A DNA stretch of 8,461 nucleotides from an uncultured Rhodobiaceae bacterium (GTDB taxonomy: Bacteria > Pseudomonadota > Alphaproteobacteria > RS24), in contig CAJWBV010000024.1 of assembly GCA_913020275.1 (NCBI GenBank), positions 1-8,461 on the forward strand, in the 5' to 3' direction. The notes under the pieces were generated by a model, which was not told where the DNA came from, searched no databases, and was given only the letters and a program-made list of their open reading frames with translations. The number at the start of each line of letters is the position of its first letter. Positions within the stretch are counted from its first letter, which is position 1. Both the position numbers and the translations under genes were made by a program. Positions 7,265-8,461 of the stretch are shown here, piece after piece.

Positions 7265-8461
7265 CGCCGCGCCAGCGTGAGGGCACCCAGCGCCGCCGCC
7301 GATTGCTGGCGCGCCTTATCGGTCTCAACATGCTGGGGCTCATTATTCTCGCAGGCGGCTTTCTGGTTCTGTCTGAATCGCGGCAATTTCTTACCAATGC
7401 GTATAAACAAAGTTTGGAAGCCCAGGCGCGCATTGTCGCCGGTGCGCTGAGCCAGACGGTTATCAATCGCAATTTCCAGTTTTTTGACCCGTCTTTGTTT
7501 GGCCCGATGATTGGCGGGCGCGACGGTCCCGATTGGGAGATACGCGAAGCCACCAAAATCATGCGCCAAGTTGCATCCGTTACCAATGCGCGGATTCGCC
7601 TGTACGGGCGTGACGGTGCGCTGGTGCTCGACAGTGCTCACATGGACCGCTCCATAAATGTCATTTCGCGCGCATTGCCGCCACTGCCCGGCACCTCCGT
7701 GCGTCAGGACTGGCCGCGGCGCATCGCGTCTGCGGTTCGCGGTGTTTTCCGGCGGGAAAAACCCGTTCTGACGGAGATCAGTGCGGCGGAAGGGTATAAT
7801 CTGCCCGAAGTGGTGTCGGCTATAAAAGGACGCTCGGCCAGCCTGCAAAGGCAGAACCAGGATGGCGCAGACATATTGACCGTCGCCGTGCCGGTTCAGG
7901 GTTATCGAGCGATTATCGGCGCACTCATGGTGTCGACCCGGCCGGGTGAGATCGACGCGATCATTCAGGCCGAACGCCGCGTGGTTATTGAATTGGCGCT
8001 CATCGCGCTTTTGGTCAGCCTGATGACCTCGCTGCTGCTGGCCAGCACGATTACCGAGCCGGTGCGCAAGCTGGCCCGTGCCATGCGCGTATTCAATCGC
8101 GCCTCGCCCACCCTGCCGGGGCTGGAGACCATTCCCGACTTGTCGCGGCGCGGCGATGAGATTGGCGATTTGTCAGTGGCTTTACGCGAAATGACCGAAC
8201 AATTGCTGGAGCGCATCAACACAATCGACCGTTTCGCGGCGGATGTTGCCCATGAATTGAAAAATCCGCTGACCTCGTTGCACAGCGCCGTGCAATCGCT
8301 TGAAACGGCGACCAGCCCCGACCAGCAGCGCGAGATGAAACGCATTATTCAAAGTGATGTGCAACGCCTCAATCGCCTGATTTCCGACATATCCAATGCC
8401 ACGCGGCTGGATGCCGAATTAAACCGTGGCGAAACCGCCCCGTTTGATCTGGCCGCGCTTG
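7261..8461 (+). CDS. chvG: Sensor histidine kinase ChvG (ExoS-like), C-terminus cut by window edge
   Basis: This is an inner-membrane sensor kinase that phosphorylates ChvI. 400 residues are visible of a protein usually near 600. In order: a basic cytoplasmic N-terminus (RRRR at 11-14), transmembrane helix 1 (about 17-38), a periplasmic sensing region of about 200 residues (39-238), transmembrane helix 2 (about 241-263), a HAMP linker (about 262-317, with [11 protein letters not shown] and [14 protein letters not shown]), and the dimerisation/phosphoacceptor helix [16 protein letters not shown] with H331. The following HELKN pattern (E332, N335) is the type used for both kinase and phosphatase action. 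The text [19 protein letters not shown] (369-387) is characteristic of ChvG/ExoS. The ATP-binding domain lies beyond the right edge. In rhizobia the periplasmic region is held in check by ExoR; that partner is not in this window. The start is the ATG of the ATGA overlap with chvI. There is no alternative reading I would favour. Confidence 0.95.
   Translation, partial: MTPRQREGTQRRRRLLARLIGLNMLGLIILAGGFLVLSESRQFLTNAYKQSLEAQARIVAGALSQTVINRNFQFFDPSLFGPMIGGRDGPDWEIREATKIMRQVASVTNARIRLYGRDGALVLDSAHMDRSINVISRALPPLPGTSVRQDWPRRIASAVRGVFRREKPVLTEISAAEGYNLPEVVSAIKGRSASLQRQNQDGADILTVAVPVQGYRAIIGALMVSTRPGEIDAIIQAERRVVIELALIALLVSLMTSLLLASTITEPVRKLARAMRVFNRASPTLPGLETIPDLSRRGDEIGDLSVALREMTEQLLERINTIDRFAADVAHELKNPLTSLHSAVQSLETATSPDQQREMKRIIQSDVQRLNRLISDISNATRLDAELNRGETAPFDLAAL

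Noticed and set aside
7243..7848. A 201-codon minus-strand frame (and an overlapping one at 7170-7586) opposite chvG
   Set aside because: Both oppose the chvI end and the chvG sensor region, whose plus-strand reading gives coherent transmembrane helices and known motifs; the minus-strand proteins have none.

Overview
This window looks like ordinary chromosome from an alphaproteobacterium. The evidence is a ChvI/ChvG-type two-component pair divergent from an ATP-dependent phosphoenolpyruvate carboxykinase gene, an arrangement known from Rhizobiales and related alphaproteobacteria. Proteins also read as alphaproteobacterial, and coding GC is roughly mid-to-upper 50s per cent by eye. I cannot place it to genus. 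I see no mobile element, CRISPR array, tRNA or rRNA, and no clear sign of an undescribed system; the odd points are small-scale.

Layout, left to right. (1) Positions 1-1680, minus strand: a two-gene unit with a YadG-like ABC transporter ATPase first and a classical short-chain dehydrogenase/reductase (SDR) 14 nt after it; the SDR runs off the left edge. (2) Positions 1681-1825: a divergent control region between the ABC gene and polA, holding a perfect 18-bp palindrome. (3) Positions 1826-4708, plus strand: a complete DNA polymerase I with 5' nuclease, proofreading and polymerase active sites all present. (4) Positions 4709-4776: a very AT-rich convergent gap. (5) Positions 4777-6378, minus strand: pckA. 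(6) Positions 6379-6568: a divergent control region with a strong sigma70-type promoter for pckA and several inverted repeats. (7) Positions 6569-8461, plus strand: chvI and chvG, overlapping by 4 nt (ATGA), with chvG cut off by the right edge after its histidine phosphoacceptor region.

How the parts fit. PckA turns oxaloacetate into phosphoenolpyruvate, the entry to gluconeogenesis from organic acids. ChvG/ChvI is an envelope and acid-sensing regulator which, in related bacteria, sits beside pckA and affects its expression. The shared 190-bp control region is therefore the most plausible regulatory hub here. polA is a housekeeping gene with no evident functional tie to its neighbours. The ABC ATPase lacks its membrane partner within the window; any partner would lie past the SDR to the left or elsewhere in the genome.
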